DNA of 64,000 bases from Caldalkalibacillus uzonensis. GTDB taxonomy: Bacteria > Bacillota > Bacilli > Caldalkalibacillales > Caldalkalibacillaceae. Shown in pieces: positions 7,932-16,521 of this stretch. The DNA lies in assembly GCF_030814135.1 (NCBI RefSeq), contig NZ_JAUSUQ010000009.1, positions 62,001 to 126,000 on the forward strand, written 5' to 3'. The notes below the pieces were generated by a model that was not told the DNA's origin, did no database searches, and was given only the letters and a program-made list of their open reading frames with translations. Each line of letters starts with the position of its first letter. Positions within the stretch are counted from its first letter, which is position 1. Position numbers and translations under genes: made by a program.

Positions 7932-9089
7932 ATGACTAAAGAAAAAAGCGTATGGCAACGTCTTGACTATGGGTTATTATTTCTTGTCTTTTTGCTGTCT
8001 TTATGCAGTTTTATCGCCATCTACAGCGCCACCAATGTCAGTGAAGAATATGGCACGTATCACTTTTTAATCCGCCAAATGATCTGGTATGCGTTTGGTT
8101 TTGCTGTATTATTGGTTATGTTGCTGTTTGACTACCGGCAGTTGAGACACTTATCCATCCCCTTCTACGTCACCGGTATTATCCTGTTGCTCTTGGTCAT
8201 GCAGTTCGGTGAGGAAGCGAAAGGGGCTCAGCGCTGGATTACCATTTTTAATTTTAATCTCCAGCCTTCTGAGTTTATGAAAATCTTTTTGATCATTGCT
8301 ATCGCCCATTTTCTGGTGCGGGAGCAAGCCAAGACACTCAAAGCCTCATTTAAGCAAGATCTATGGCTGACCGTCAAAGTGGGCCTGATTACCATTGTGC
8401 CCTTCTTTCTCATTTTGAAACAGCCTGATTTGGGCACCTCCCTGGTCCTGGTGGCCATTATGGGAACGATGGTGCTGGCAGCCGGGATTTCCTGGCGTGT
8501 TATCTTTCTGATGGCAACCGCCTTTGTGGCCATAATCACTGGCCTTGTTTTTCTGTACTTTGTCAACTTTGATCTGTTCAGCAAATTTATTGCTTCTCAC
8601 CAGCTTAGCCGGATTTACGGCTGGCTGGATCCCTATTCAAGCCCCGGTCAGTTCGGGTATCAGCTGATCCAGGCCCTGATGGCCATTGGCTCAGGCCAGC
8701 TGATGGGTACAGGTTTTAACCAGGGGGTGCAAGCCAGAGGTTATATTCCTGAAGTACACACCGACTTTATCTTTGCCGTGATCGGTGAAGAGTTTGGTTT
8801 TATCGGGGCCAGTGTACTTATCGCCATCTACTTTATTTTAATTTACCGCTTGGTGCAGATCGCCCTGACTTGTAATGACCTGTTTGGCTCTTATCTAGTG
8901 GCCGGTATAATTGGCATGCTTGTCTTTCAGGTCTTCCAAAATATAGGTATGACCATCGGCCTGATGCCCATCACCGGTCTGGCCTTACCGTTTATCAGTT
9001 ATGGCGGGAGTGCGCTCTTAACCAATATGATCGCCATAGGTATTGTGCTCAATGTACACATGCGTACCAAAACGTATATGTTTGACTAG
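7932..9089 (+). CDS. rodA: SEDS-family peptidoglycan glycosyltransferase, RodA/FtsW type
   Basis: The 385-residue protein has about ten transmembrane segments. SEDS family motifs are GAQRWITI...QPSEFMKI, KQPDLGTSLVLVA, YGWLDPYSSPGQFGYQ (with the probable catalytic Asp), GFNQGVQARGYIPEVHTDFI, FAVIGEEFGF and the C-terminal GLALPFISYGGSALLTNM. SEDS proteins polymerise lipid II with a class B PBP partner. Among RodA, FtsW and SpoVE the sequence best suits RodA (lateral-wall synthesis), but this is inference because no partner PBP is nearby. It is monocistronic, followed by prpE. Confidence 0.85.
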   Translation: MTKEKSVWQRLDYGLLFLVFLLSLCSFIAIYSATNVSEEYGTYHFLIRQMIWYAFGFAVLLVMLLFDYRQLRHLSIPFYVTGIILLLLVMQFGEEAKGAQRWITIFNFNLQPSEFMKIFLIIAIAHFLVREQAKTLKASFKQDLWLTVKVGLITIVPFFLILKQPDLGTSLVLVAIMGTMVLAAGISWRVIFLMATAFVAIITGLVFLYFVNFDLFSKFIASHQLSRIYGWLDPYSSPGQFGYQLIQALMAIGSGQLMGTGFNQGVQARGYIPEVHTDFIFAVIGEEFGFIGASVLIAIYFILIYRLVQIALTCNDLFGSYLVAGIIGMLVFQVFQNIGMTIGLMPITGLALPFISYGGSALLTNMIAIGIVLNVHMRTKTYMFD

Positions 9090-9165
9090 TATCATGGTTG
9101 CCGTTTAAATTCAGGCTTAAACCTCCGCTATGCCTTGGAAAGCTATATGACTTGGAGAGAGCGCG

Positions 9166-9900
9166 ATGTACGATATTATCGGAGATGTACATGGGTGTTA
9201 TCATGAACTGCTCAACCTGCTGGAGCAGCTGGGTTACCGGGAGCAAAACGGATTGTATCAGCACCCCCGTGGCCGACGCATGGTCTTTGTGGGCGATATT
9301 ACTGACCGTGGGCCTCACTCCATCCCCACGTTACAGTTCGTTGTCCGGCATGTAAACGCTGGCCGGGCCCTGTATGTGCCCGGCAACCACTGCGACAAGC
9401 TGTACCGCTTTTTCCTGGGGCGCAATGTGCAAATAACCCATGGCTTGGAAACGACGGTGGAGGAATATCAACGTCTTACAACGGAAAAAAAACAGTGGGT
9501 AAAAACACGTTTTATCCATTTAGTTGAAAATGCCCCCCTGTATTTAGTGCTGGATGAAGGACGCCTGATTGTCAGCCATGCCGGCATCCGCCAAAATATG
9601 ATTGGCCAACAAAACAACAAAGCGGTCAAAACCTTTTGCCTGTATGGGGACATTACTGGGGAAAAGGATAAAGACGGTTTTCCTGTCCGCCGGGATTGGG
9701 CCAAGCATTACACTGGAGAGGCCTGGATTGTCTACGGCCATACTCCTGTGAAACAGCCCCGTTTCGTCAACCGTACTGTCAACATTGATACCGGCTGTGT
9801 GTTTGGCGGCCATTTAACCGGACTCTCCTATCCTGAACTGACGTTTGAGATGGTGCCCTCCTCTCTCCCCTTTGTAGCGGAAAAGTTCCGTCTTGATTAA
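9166..9900 (+). CDS. prpE: PrpE-type symmetrical bis(5'-nucleosyl)-tetraphosphatase
   Basis: This 244-residue metallophosphoesterase carries [41 protein letters not shown] and [10 protein letters not shown], the five blocks of the PPP-type phosphatase fold. The GNHCDK variant and the length match Bacillus PrpE, which cleaves Ap4A symmetrically to ADP and has been linked to spore germination. It starts at ATG 9166 behind GGAGAG. The stop is 3 nt from the end of the convergent NAD kinase gene. In B. subtilis the same neighbours (nadF/yjbN, relQ/yjbM, yjbL) surround it, which supports orthology. Confidence 0.9.
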   Translation: MYDIIGDVHGCYHELLNLLEQLGYREQNGLYQHPRGRRMVFVGDITDRGPHSIPTLQFVVRHVNAGRALYVPGNHCDKLYRFFLGRNVQITHGLETTVEEYQRLTTEKKQWVKTRFIHLVENAPLYLVLDEGRLIVSHAGIRQNMIGQQNNKAVKTFCLYGDITGEKDKDGFPVRRDWAKHYTGEAWIVYGHTPVKQPRFVNRTVNIDTGCVFGGHLTGLSYPELTFEMVPSSLPFVAEKFRLD

Positions 9901-9903
9901 CCA

Positions 9904-10710
9904 CTAGTCTATAAACGACTCCCGCACCCGCTTCCAAAAAGGAAAGGGGCGAAAGCGGGCAAAGCGGATCCGTTCCTTAGCCACCTTGAGCCGGATATAC
10001 TCCACATGCTTCTCGATCAAAGACAGATGGTCAATGGTCACCTGATAAGCGACATCATTTTGCGGCTTCAACAAACACGTATGATGGGCCGGTAAAATCA
10101 GGGGAGATCCGATGGTGCGGTAGACCCGGTTATTGATAGAGGCCATTTCCGTAATTTGAATGGAAGCCAGAGAAGGATGGACAATGGCCCCACCTAAACT
10201 TTTATTGTAAGCGGTACTTCCCGAAGGGGTAGAGATACATAGTCCATCCCCGCGGAATGTTTCGAAGTGATCCTCGTTCACTTCCAGGTTCATCACCAGT
10301 GACCCTTCGGTTGTCTTTACTGTGCATTCGTTAAGCGCAAGGTGTCTGGAACGTTGGCCCTGCCCATGAACCACTGTCACTTCCAGCAAAGGATAAGCAA
10401 CAATATCCATGACTCCCTGCTCATCCACGGAACCTTTGGTGATGGAAGTGACCAAAAGGTCCAGCTCTTCCGGGCGCCAGTCGGCATAAAAACCGAGGCG
10501 CCCGGTATGGACGCCCACAAAAGCCACTCTGGCTACATGATGTACATAACGGTGAAAGGCCTCCAGCATGGTACCGTCTCCTCCCACGCTGATAATGAGC
10601 ATGGGATTCCCCCCATCTTCCACCCACTTAGCCTCGGTTAAGCGGCGAACCAATTCCTCTTTCAGTTGGTTGGACAATGTATCTCCACGGGATATAATCG
10701 TAAACCTCAT
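9904..10710 (-). CDS. ppnK: NAD kinase (PpnK/NadF), first paralogue
   Basis: The 268-residue enzyme phosphorylates NAD to NADP. Family hallmarks are [13 protein letters not shown] (GGDGT), [17 protein letters not shown] (NE) and [20 protein letters not shown]. The ATG at 10710 follows AGGTGAG lying over the relQ stop, so translation is coupled with the upstream relQ gene. It is the counterpart of B. subtilis YjbN (NadF). A second NAD kinase of the same family lies at 35064-35858. Confidence 0.93.
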   Translation of the reverse strand: MRFTIISRGDTLSNQLKEELVRRLTEAKWVEDGGNPMLIISVGGDGTMLEAFHRYVHHVARVAFVGVHTGRLGFYADWRPEELDLLVTSITKGSVDEQGVMDIVAYPLLEVTVVHGQGQRSRHLALNECTVKTTEGSLVMNLEVNEDHFETFRGDGLCISTPSGSTAYNKSLGGAIVHPSLASIQITEMASINNRVYRTIGSPLILPAHHTCLLKPQNDVAYQVTIDHLSLIEKHVEYIRLKVAKERIRFARFRPFPFWKRVRESFID

Positions 10711-10714
10711 CATC

Positions 10715-11344
10715 TCACCTGTTTCTGGTGTTCTTTTTAGCAAAAGCTTTTTGAGCTTCCTGAATCTCATCTTTGATTTTAGACATTTCCTCATCTAAGA
10801 GAAACGAAGCTTCAGCTGCCCGTTGCAGGCGTTTTTGAATATGCGTGGGGATTTCTCCTCCATACTTATAATTAAGAGAATGTTCAATAGTGGCCCAGAA
10901 ATTCATGCTTAAGGTGCGAATTTGGATTTCCACCAAAATATGTCGCGGGCCGGAAACGGTATGAATCGGATATTCAATCACAATGTGATAACTGCGGTAA
11001 CCACTCTCTTTTTGCTCACGGACATAATCTTTTTCTCCCAGCACTTTTAAATCGTTGCGTTGTTTAATCAGTTTAACGACAGTATAAATGTCATCCACAA
11101 ACTGGCAAATAATGCGAATTCCCGCGATATCTTTCATCCGTTTTAAAATTTGGTCTTCAGGGATGTTTTTTCTGGCCGCTTTTTGCAAAATACTAGGCAC
11201 TGGCTTCACTCGTCCCATGACAAATTCAATAGGTGAATGAATACCCATGCTGACATATTCTTCACGGATGCCCTTAAACTTAATCTTCAACTCTTCCACC
11301 GCTTGATGAAAGGGGATCAATTCTTTTTCCCAGTTGATTTGCAT
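10715..11344 (-). CDS. relQ: Small alarmone synthetase RelQ
   Basis: The 209-residue single-domain (p)ppGpp synthetase lacks a hydrolase domain. Motifs are [44 protein letters not shown] as [16 protein letters not shown] and [18 protein letters not shown]. In Firmicutes, RelQ makes ppGpp/pppGpp as a homotetramer during cell-wall and other stresses. The start is ATG 11344, preceded by GGGGGG. The gene ends 5 nt before the NAD kinase start, as in the yjbM-yjbN order of B. subtilis. It links alarmone synthesis and NADP supply in one transcript. Confidence 0.93.
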   Translation of the reverse strand: MQINWEKELIPFHQAVEELKIKFKGIREEYVSMGIHSPIEFVMGRVKPVPSILQKAARKNIPEDQILKRMKDIAGIRIICQFVDDIYTVVKLIKQRNDLKVLGEKDYVREQKESGYRSYHIVIEYPIHTVSGPRHILVEIQIRTLSMNFWATIEHSLNYKYGGEIPTHIQKRLQRAAEASFLLDEEMSKIKDEIQEAQKAFAKKNTRNR

Positions 11345-11446
11345 CTGGTACCCCCCTAACCCACATTCTTTTTCGGCAAGATACAATCTTCACACCAAAT
11401 AAGCATCTTGCTCATTCAGCCCAGGCTGGCATCAGCTTGGCCATGA

Positions 11447-11884
11447 TCAACTGAGCAATGTGCTGATGGTTTGAGAAAAATGTTCTTCAACCAGATCAGC
11501 CATATCCTCCCCATAGTTGGCATTGCCTCGCATATTACGGATCAGCTCCACGCACTCGTCATGAAATTTTTTTAAGGGAATGCTGCGGTATGGGGAACCA
11601 TCCTCCGTCACAGATAAGACCAAAAACACATCCTGTTCACCAACCAGCACACCGTCAATCGTTCGCCACAAAGAAAGCGGAAAACGTATGTATTGCCACT
11701 GACCATCTATCTCTATGACATAGATCAGCTGTTTATGATCAGAATCCATCAAGACCCGTTCCACAGGTTGGACTTCTTGTTGTTCATTCAATTGGTTATA
11801 AACTTCATCTTTAAAAAAACACAGGGCCATAAACTTATTTTTCGATTCAATGCGTTCAATGATATATCGCTGCTCTTGACTCAT
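11447..11884 (-). CDS. UPF0738 family protein (YjbL-like)
   Basis: The 145-residue soluble protein has the block RVLMDSDHKQLIYVIEIDG and the C-terminal IRNMRGNANYGEDM, which I associate with the UPF0738/YjbL family of Bacillales. It lies just upstream of relQ, the same place as yjbL in B. subtilis, and this supports the call. Function is unknown. Of two closely spaced ATGs the second (11884) has proper spacing to GGAGGA. It reads toward relQ with about 100 nt between them. Confidence 0.7.
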   Translation of the reverse strand: MSQEQRYIIERIESKNKFMALCFFKDEVYNQLNEQQEVQPVERVLMDSDHKQLIYVIEIDGQWQYIRFPLSLWRTIDGVLVGEQDVFLVLSVTEDGSPYRSIPLKKFHDECVELIRNMRGNANYGEDMADLVEEHFSQTISTLLS

Positions 11885-11999
11885 ACTCATTCCTCCTTCA
11901 TCATTTATTCTAACAGATATCGGCTTAAAATGTCCTTTACTTGCTCGGAGCTTAAGGACAGCTTGTCTACTCCAGTGATCAGAAAACAGGAAGGGAAGA

Positions 12000-12401
12000 A
12001 TGTTTATGAAACAACCCTTGGAAGAATCCTTGTACCACCGTCTAGGCGGGGAAAAAACACTGCAACAACTGGTTGAAGTCTTCTATGACAAAGTGGCCCG
12101 TCACCCCGATCTGGCTCCTATTTTTCCCGATGATTTTACCTTGACCAAAGAAAAACAGTTTAAGTTCTTAAGCCAGTTTTTTGGCGGACCTGATTTGTAT
12201 AACCAAGCCTACGGGCATCCCATGCTAAGAGCCCGCCATCTGCGCTTCCCTATTACTCCCACACGTGCAAGAGCATGGCTGGCCTGCATGCAGGAAACGC
12301 TGGACGAGCTTGGTCTTGAGGATCATATCAAACAGGAGATGATGATGCGTTTGACTTACACGGCCCAGCATATGATTAATACCCCAGAACAAGAAAATTA
12401 A
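12000..12401 (+). CDS. yjbI: Truncated hemoglobin, group II (YjbI)
   Basis: The 133-residue globin is of the TrHbO (group II) class. Diagnostic parts are LYHRLGGEKTLQQLVEVFYD at the N-terminus, APIFPDDF, QFFGGPDLYNQAYGHPMLR and RHLRFPIT, in which the His is the proximal heme ligand. Group II globins bind O2 and can support peroxidase or NO-detoxifying chemistry. In Bacillus, yjbI lies next to yjbH, the Spx adaptor gene. No yjbH follows here; the gene is followed by a small coiled-coil gene. Start 12000 has GGAAGGG upstream; a second ATG at 12006 is possible. Confidence 0.92.
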   Translation: MFMKQPLEESLYHRLGGEKTLQQLVEVFYDKVARHPDLAPIFPDDFTLTKEKQFKFLSQFFGGPDLYNQAYGHPMLRARHLRFPITPTRARAWLACMQETLDELGLEDHIKQEMMMRLTYTAQHMINTPEQEN

Positions 12402-12493
12402 GCTGCCATGTTTCCTCAGATAGGCTACGATGGAGCTATCAACATTGACAAGGCTAAAAGAGTAATAAAACAAGCCAATGAGGGGGGAAAAGC

Positions 12494-12772
12494 ATGACTG
12501 AAGAACGGTTTGATCGTCTGGAAAAAATGGTAAGTGACTTGATCGGTATTGTTGGCACCACCAATACGAAAGTGATTGAATTAATCCAATCAGTGGATCA
12601 TCTCAAACAGGAAATGACAGAGTTCAAACAGGATACACAAAACAGGATGGGAAATATTGAACAATCATTATTTCCTCTGATGCAAATGGAACGGCGCCAG
12701 GACAGCACTGTTGTCCGTCTGGACAGGGTGGAAGCCGATGTGGCGCTGATCAAAGAAAAGCTGCACCTATAA
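12494..12772 (+). CDS. Small coiled-coil protein, 92 aa
   Basis: The protein is almost entirely alpha-helical coiled coil (heptads such as RFDRLEKMVSDLIGIV and VDHLKQEMTEF), with no Cys and no membrane segment. The ATG follows GAGGGGGG. Similar short coiled-coil proteins are common in Bacillales and are often annotated only as hypothetical; some resemble the N-terminal parts of DUF-type chemotaxis or tail proteins, but nothing here allows a function. It is about 90 nt downstream of the truncated hemoglobin and could be cotranscribed. Confidence 0.6.
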   Translation: MTEERFDRLEKMVSDLIGIVGTTNTKVIELIQSVDHLKQEMTEFKQDTQNRMGNIEQSLFPLMQMERRQDSTVVRLDRVEADVALIKEKLHL

Positions 12773-12813
12773 AAAACGAAGCAGGGGCTGTCCGTACTAC
12801 CAAGGGACAGCCC
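12770..12813 (-). terminator. Terminator downstream of pepF
   Basis: A 10-bp stem (GGGGCTGTCC / GGACAGCCCC) is followed on the minus strand by a short spacer and a run of six T. It lies about 15 nt beyond the pepF stop. Confidence 0.7.
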
Positions 12814-12826
12814 CTTATGGTATAGC

Positions 12827-14647
12827 TTATCTTAGAAGCAGATCCTCCAGCTCCGTTAACGTCCCTTCAAACACGTTTAAGGCTTGGCGGACCGGCTCCG
12901 GTGAGGTCATATCCACACCGGCTTTTTTCAACAGTTCAATGGGGTAATCGGAGCCCCCGCTCTTCAGAAACGACAAGTACCGTTCAACAGCCGGTGCCCC
13001 TTCATTCAAAATCTGCTGGCTTAACGCAGTGGCCGCAGCAAATCCTGTGGCATATTTGTACACGTAGAAGTTGTAATAGAAATGGGGGATGCGGGCCCAC
13101 TCCATGGCAATATCTTCATCAACCACCACATCTTCGCCGAAATAGGTCTGGTTCAAAGCGTAATACAGTTCGGAAAGACGGTCAGCTGTCAGTGCTTCTC
13201 CTTCTTCCACTTTCTCATGGATCAGTTTCTCAAATTCAGCAAACATGGTCTGCCGGAAAACAGTACCCCTGAAGCTTTCCAAATAATGATTCAAGATATA
13301 CATGCGCTGCTTGGGATCATCCATGTTCTGCAACAAATAGTGGGTCAACAGGGCTTCATTCAGCGTTGAGGCCACTTCAGCCACAAAGATAGTATAATCC
13401 GAATAGATATACGGCTGTTCTTTCCGTGAAAAATAACTGTGCACCGAATGGCCCATCTCATGGGTTAAAGTAAATACGTTATCCAGATTGTCCTGGAAAT
13501 TGAGCAGAATGTAAGGCGGAGTGCCATAAGTGCCGCTGGAATACGCCCCGCTTCGTTTACCCACATTTTCAAAAACATCGATCCAACCGCAGTTAAATCC
13601 TTCGTCAACAACGGCCAGATACTCTTCTCCTAACGGTTGCAGGGAGTCACGTACCAGTTGCTTGGCCTGTTCATATGTATACTTCATCTCCACATCTTGT
13701 ACAAGCGGAACATAGATATCATACATGTGCAGCTCATCAAGCCCGAGCGCCTTCTTGCGCAATTTCATATAACGTTGGAAAACAGGAAGTGCTTCATGAA
13801 TGGCAGCAATCAGGTTCTCATAGACCTGAACCGGTACATTGTCCTTATCAAGAGAAGCCTCAAGGGACGACGGATACTTACGCACCCGTGCATAAAAAAT
13901 ATCTTTTTTCACATTGGCATTAAGCGTGGCAGCCAAGGTATTTTTTTGTTTCTTAAACGTGTCATACATGGCCTTGAAGGCGTCTTGCCGCACCCGGCGG
14001 TCCTTACTCTCCAGGAACTGGATATACCGCCCGTGGGTTAATTCCTTCTCCTCCCCATCTTCATCCGTAATTGTGGGGAACTTCATGTCGGCGTTATTAA
14101 TCATGGTAAAAATATCGCTGGGGGCGTTGGCCAGCTCCCCGGCCTGGGCCAAGATCGCTTCTTCTGGGGAGGAAAGCGTATGCTCTTGCTGACGTAAAAG
14201 CTCATCCAGATAGTGTGCATATACTTGCAATGCCTCATTCTCTTGCACATAGGACCGAACGGCAGTTTCATCGGCACTTAAAATTTCCGGTGAAAAATAG
14301 GACAAAGCGCTGGAAACCTCCACATACAGGCTGGAGGCCCGGTTATCAAAGGCCACATATTTGGAATTGGTGGTATCTTCATCCTTTTTGAGGTGGGCAT
14401 AGACATAGACCTTGCCCAGTTTTTGGCCTATCTCGTCTCTTTTCCGCAATGCTTCCAACAGTGTATCGGCCGACTCCATCAAGCGCCCCTCATACCCTTT
14501 GATTTGAGGCAGAAGGTTTTTTACCTCTTTAAAAGCCTGCTCCCATTCCTCATCTGATTTAAAAATTTGGGTTAAATCCCACGTATACTTCGGGTCCAGT
14601 TCGGAACGGTTGGGTAACTGGCCGCTTTTCTTTTGTTCTTCAGCCAT
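12827..14647 (-). CDS. pepF: Oligoendopeptidase F (M3B metallopeptidase)
   Basis: This 606-residue zinc peptidase carries the HEMGH active site in FTLTHEMGHSVHSYF at about residue 390, with the downstream zinc-ligand Glu region FVAEVASTLNEALL. The N-terminal part (WDLTQIFKSDEEWEQAF) is typical of PepF. It cleaves short oligopeptides in the cytoplasm. The true start is ATG 14647 behind AAGGAGGA; a longer frame to 14686 lacks a ribosome site. In B. subtilis pepF (yjbG) lies in the same yjb block near yjbI and spx, which matches this neighbourhood. Confidence 0.95.
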   Translation of the reverse strand: MAEEQKKSGQLPNRSELDPKYTWDLTQIFKSDEEWEQAFKEVKNLLPQIKGYEGRLMESADTLLEALRKRDEIGQKLGKVYVYAHLKKDEDTTNSKYVAFDNRASSLYVEVSSALSYFSPEILSADETAVRSYVQENEALQVYAHYLDELLRQQEHTLSSPEEAILAQAGELANAPSDIFTMINNADMKFPTITDEDGEEKELTHGRYIQFLESKDRRVRQDAFKAMYDTFKKQKNTLAATLNANVKKDIFYARVRKYPSSLEASLDKDNVPVQVYENLIAAIHEALPVFQRYMKLRKKALGLDELHMYDIYVPLVQDVEMKYTYEQAKQLVRDSLQPLGEEYLAVVDEGFNCGWIDVFENVGKRSGAYSSGTYGTPPYILLNFQDNLDNVFTLTHEMGHSVHSYFSRKEQPYIYSDYTIFVAEVASTLNEALLTHYLLQNMDDPKQRMYILNHYLESFRGTVFRQTMFAEFEKLIHEKVEEGEALTADRLSELYYALNQTYFGEDVVVDEDIAMEWARIPHFYYNFYVYKYATGFAAATALSQQILNEGAPAVERYLSFLKSGGSDYPIELLKKAGVDMTSPEPVRQALNVFEGTLTELEDLLLR

Positions 14648-14784
14648 GGCAACATCCTCCTTTTTCAACTGGGATATGGTTCCCATTTTATTTCTTTATT
14701 GTTCCCTAAAATCCTGCAAAGGGTTAAACATTTGGCAAAACGACATACTAAGAATGGAAAATGACTGAACAGGGAGGCATGCGC

Positions 14785-15399
14785 ATGGGTTGGTACCAAA
14801 AATTGAGGCAATATTTCCCCCCTGAGGAAATGAAAAAGAAAGAACAAATGGAAGCTTTGCTGAAGCAAAATCCCCATTACAAAAAAGAAGAGACAGACAG
14901 CTATATTATGTTATATGGCGAATACTCCGATTTTATTTTTGTAGATTACATTCTGGTGGATAAAGAGAAGCGTGGGCAAGGCATTGGGCAGCGCCTGTTA
15001 GAAGAACTGAAGGCGAAAGGAAAGACGATTATCTTAGAAGTGGAACCGGTGGATGAAGATGATCCCGATACGGTCAAACGGGAACGGTTTTACCTTTCCA
15101 ATGGGTTTAAACGAACGGAACATATCCGCTATTACAGGGACGTAGGTGAAACTTCCCCTGAGCTGAACCGCATGGAGCTGTACTATTGGTCTCCACAAGG
15201 GGAAGTAGACGAGGAAGTCATCCGCGAGCAAATGGTTAAGGCTTATGAAGATATTCATCACTACCAGTATGAGGAGTACTTTGACCGTTGGGAGCCTGAT
15301 CCGGAAAAGCTGATCCAGTACACACCTGATGCTCCGGAACAGCAGGTACACTACCTTGAGCAGGGAGATGATCATGATCCCGATCAACCACAGGTGTAG
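14785..15399 (+). CDS. yjbC: GNAT-family acetyltransferase, YjbC-like
   Basis: The 204-residue protein holds a GNAT acetyl-CoA-binding motif, VDKEKRGQGIGQRLLEEL (Q/R-x-x-G-x-G/A), and the downstream FYLSNGFKRTEHIRYYRD. The C-terminal region is acidic and Tyr-rich, with an extended EEYFDRWEPDPEKL. Length and layout fit B. subtilis YjbC, a putative acetyltransferase encoded next to spx and induced by thiol and salt stress. Of the close ATGs, 14785 has correct spacing to GGGAGG. No spx gene is visible in the window. The acyl acceptor is unknown. Confidence 0.8.
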   Translation: MGWYQKLRQYFPPEEMKKKEQMEALLKQNPHYKKEETDSYIMLYGEYSDFIFVDYILVDKEKRGQGIGQRLLEELKAKGKTIILEVEPVDEDDPDTVKRERFYLSNGFKRTEHIRYYRDVGETSPELNRMELYYWSPQGEVDEEVIREQMVKAYEDIHHYQYEEYFDRWEPDPEKLIQYTPDAPEQQVHYLEQGDDHDPDQPQV

Positions 15400-15436
15400 G
15401 GGAAACACAGTACCCTTCATGGCAAGTAAAATGGAA

Positions 15437-15488
15437 ATGACATCCTGTCACTCTTATGCTATACTAAAAATGAATGACCATTCACTCG
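15437..15488 (+). promoter_or_regulatory. SigmaA-like promoter with overlapping TetR/FadR-type operator
   Basis: ATGACA at 15437-15442 and TATACT at 15460-15465 are 17 nt apart and form a plausible sigmaA promoter. Immediately downstream at 15471-15488 is TGAATGACCATTCACTCG. It matches 13 of the 16 specified positions of the recalled Bacillus FadR consensus TGAATGANTANTCATTCA. The site is placed where a bound repressor would block the MBL-fold gene at 15579. Confidence 0.5.
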
Positions 15489-15578
15489 AAGCAAATTCTT
15501 ATCCAAACGGGGACGAATTTTGATTAATAAAGTAAGGAATCTTGATGATGTAAGTAAAATGGATAGAGGAGATTAACC

Positions 15579-16388
15579 ATGCTGAAGATATCTCAACACG
15601 GTGATGTGGTTCAAGGCCAATTGTTTCACAAACGCTTCCCGCTTACTGTTTCCTTTTTCCTGATTGACGGATTATTGGTGGATACAGGCGCACCCATCTT
15701 AAAACAGACTTTAAAAGATTATTTTAAAGCCGAGTCCATCGCACAGGTCGTCTTAACCCACCACCATGAAGACCACTCGGGATGTGCAGGCTGGCTGAAG
15801 CGTGCCAAACAGGTGCCGGTTTACATGCATCCGCAAACGAAACGCATTCTGGAAGCACCTCCTTCCATCCCCATGTATCGTAAGCTGGCCTGGGGACAAA
15901 TGGAAGCCGTACAGGGGGTTGAGGTTGGCAATGAACTGGAGACAGACCGGTTTAAGTTTAAGGTGATTGATACTCCGGGCCACTGCCAGGATCATATTAG
16001 TCTCCTGGAGCCTAATCACGGCATTTTATTCAGCGGTGATCTGTTTGTCTCCAAAGTGATCAAGTACAGTTTGCGCGATGAGTCGGTCAAGCAGATGCTT
16101 GATTCCATTAACACGCTGTTAACGTACGACTTTGAAGAAGTCTATTGCGCCCATGCCGGCCGCGTCAAAAATGGCTATCAGGCTTTCAGGGAAAAGAAGG
16201 CCTATCTGGAAGAACTGATTGAGCAAGTGCTTGATTATTACCGGCAAGGCATGAGCATCCAAGAGATTAAAGAAAAAATCAATCCCAAGCCGGACTGGAA
16301 CCATTACTTGACGATGGGGGAATTTTCTTCTTATAACATGGTGAAACATATCATTGACGAATATGGTTCACCGCTCAAGGTCAGCTAA
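15579..16388 (+). CDS. Metallo-beta-lactamase-fold hydrolase
   Basis: The 269-residue MBL-fold protein has the dinuclear metal motif LTHHHEDHSGC (H-x-H-x-D-H) near residue 60. It also has IDTPGHCQDHISLL near residue 128, the metal-ligand Asp in LFSGDLFVS and the later His in YCAHAGRV. A helical C-terminal extension of about 80 residues (AYLEELIEQVLDYYRQG) follows, as in glyoxalase-II/LACTB2-like or AHL-lactonase-like enzymes. The substrate cannot be read from sequence. The gene is monocistronic, preceded by AGAGGAG, and has a promoter with a FadR-like dyad, which hints at a thioester or acyl substrate (inference only). Confidence 0.85.
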   Translation: MLKISQHGDVVQGQLFHKRFPLTVSFFLIDGLLVDTGAPILKQTLKDYFKAESIAQVVLTHHHEDHSGCAGWLKRAKQVPVYMHPQTKRILEAPPSIPMYRKLAWGQMEAVQGVEVGNELETDRFKFKVIDTPGHCQDHISLLEPNHGILFSGDLFVSKVIKYSLRDESVKQMLDSINTLLTYDFEEVYCAHAGRVKNGYQAFREKKAYLEELIEQVLDYYRQGMSIQEIKEKINPKPDWNHYLTMGEFSSYNMVKHIIDEYGSPLKVS

Positions 16389-16424
16389 ATTATCCTGTTA
16401 AAGCAACATAAGGGATCCAACAAG

Positions 16425-16475
16425 TAAGCCCGCCCCTTTTTCCCGGTGTGCCGGAAGCCGGGAAAAAGGACGGGC
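16425..16475. terminator. Long bidirectional terminator hairpin
   Basis: A long imperfect stem (GCCCGCCCCTTTTTCCCGG pairing with CCGGGAAAAAGGACGGGC) lies between the convergent MBL and dynA genes and is followed by T-rich DNA. Confidence 0.75.
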
Positions 16476-16521
16476 CGTTTCATTTTCAACATTATTGTGC
16501 CTTATGATTCCCATGATACTA

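Noticed and set aside
15329-15523. 64-aa ORF overlapping the end of the YjbC-like gene
   Set aside because: It overlaps the real gene and the promoter region in another frame, with no ribosome site or family match.
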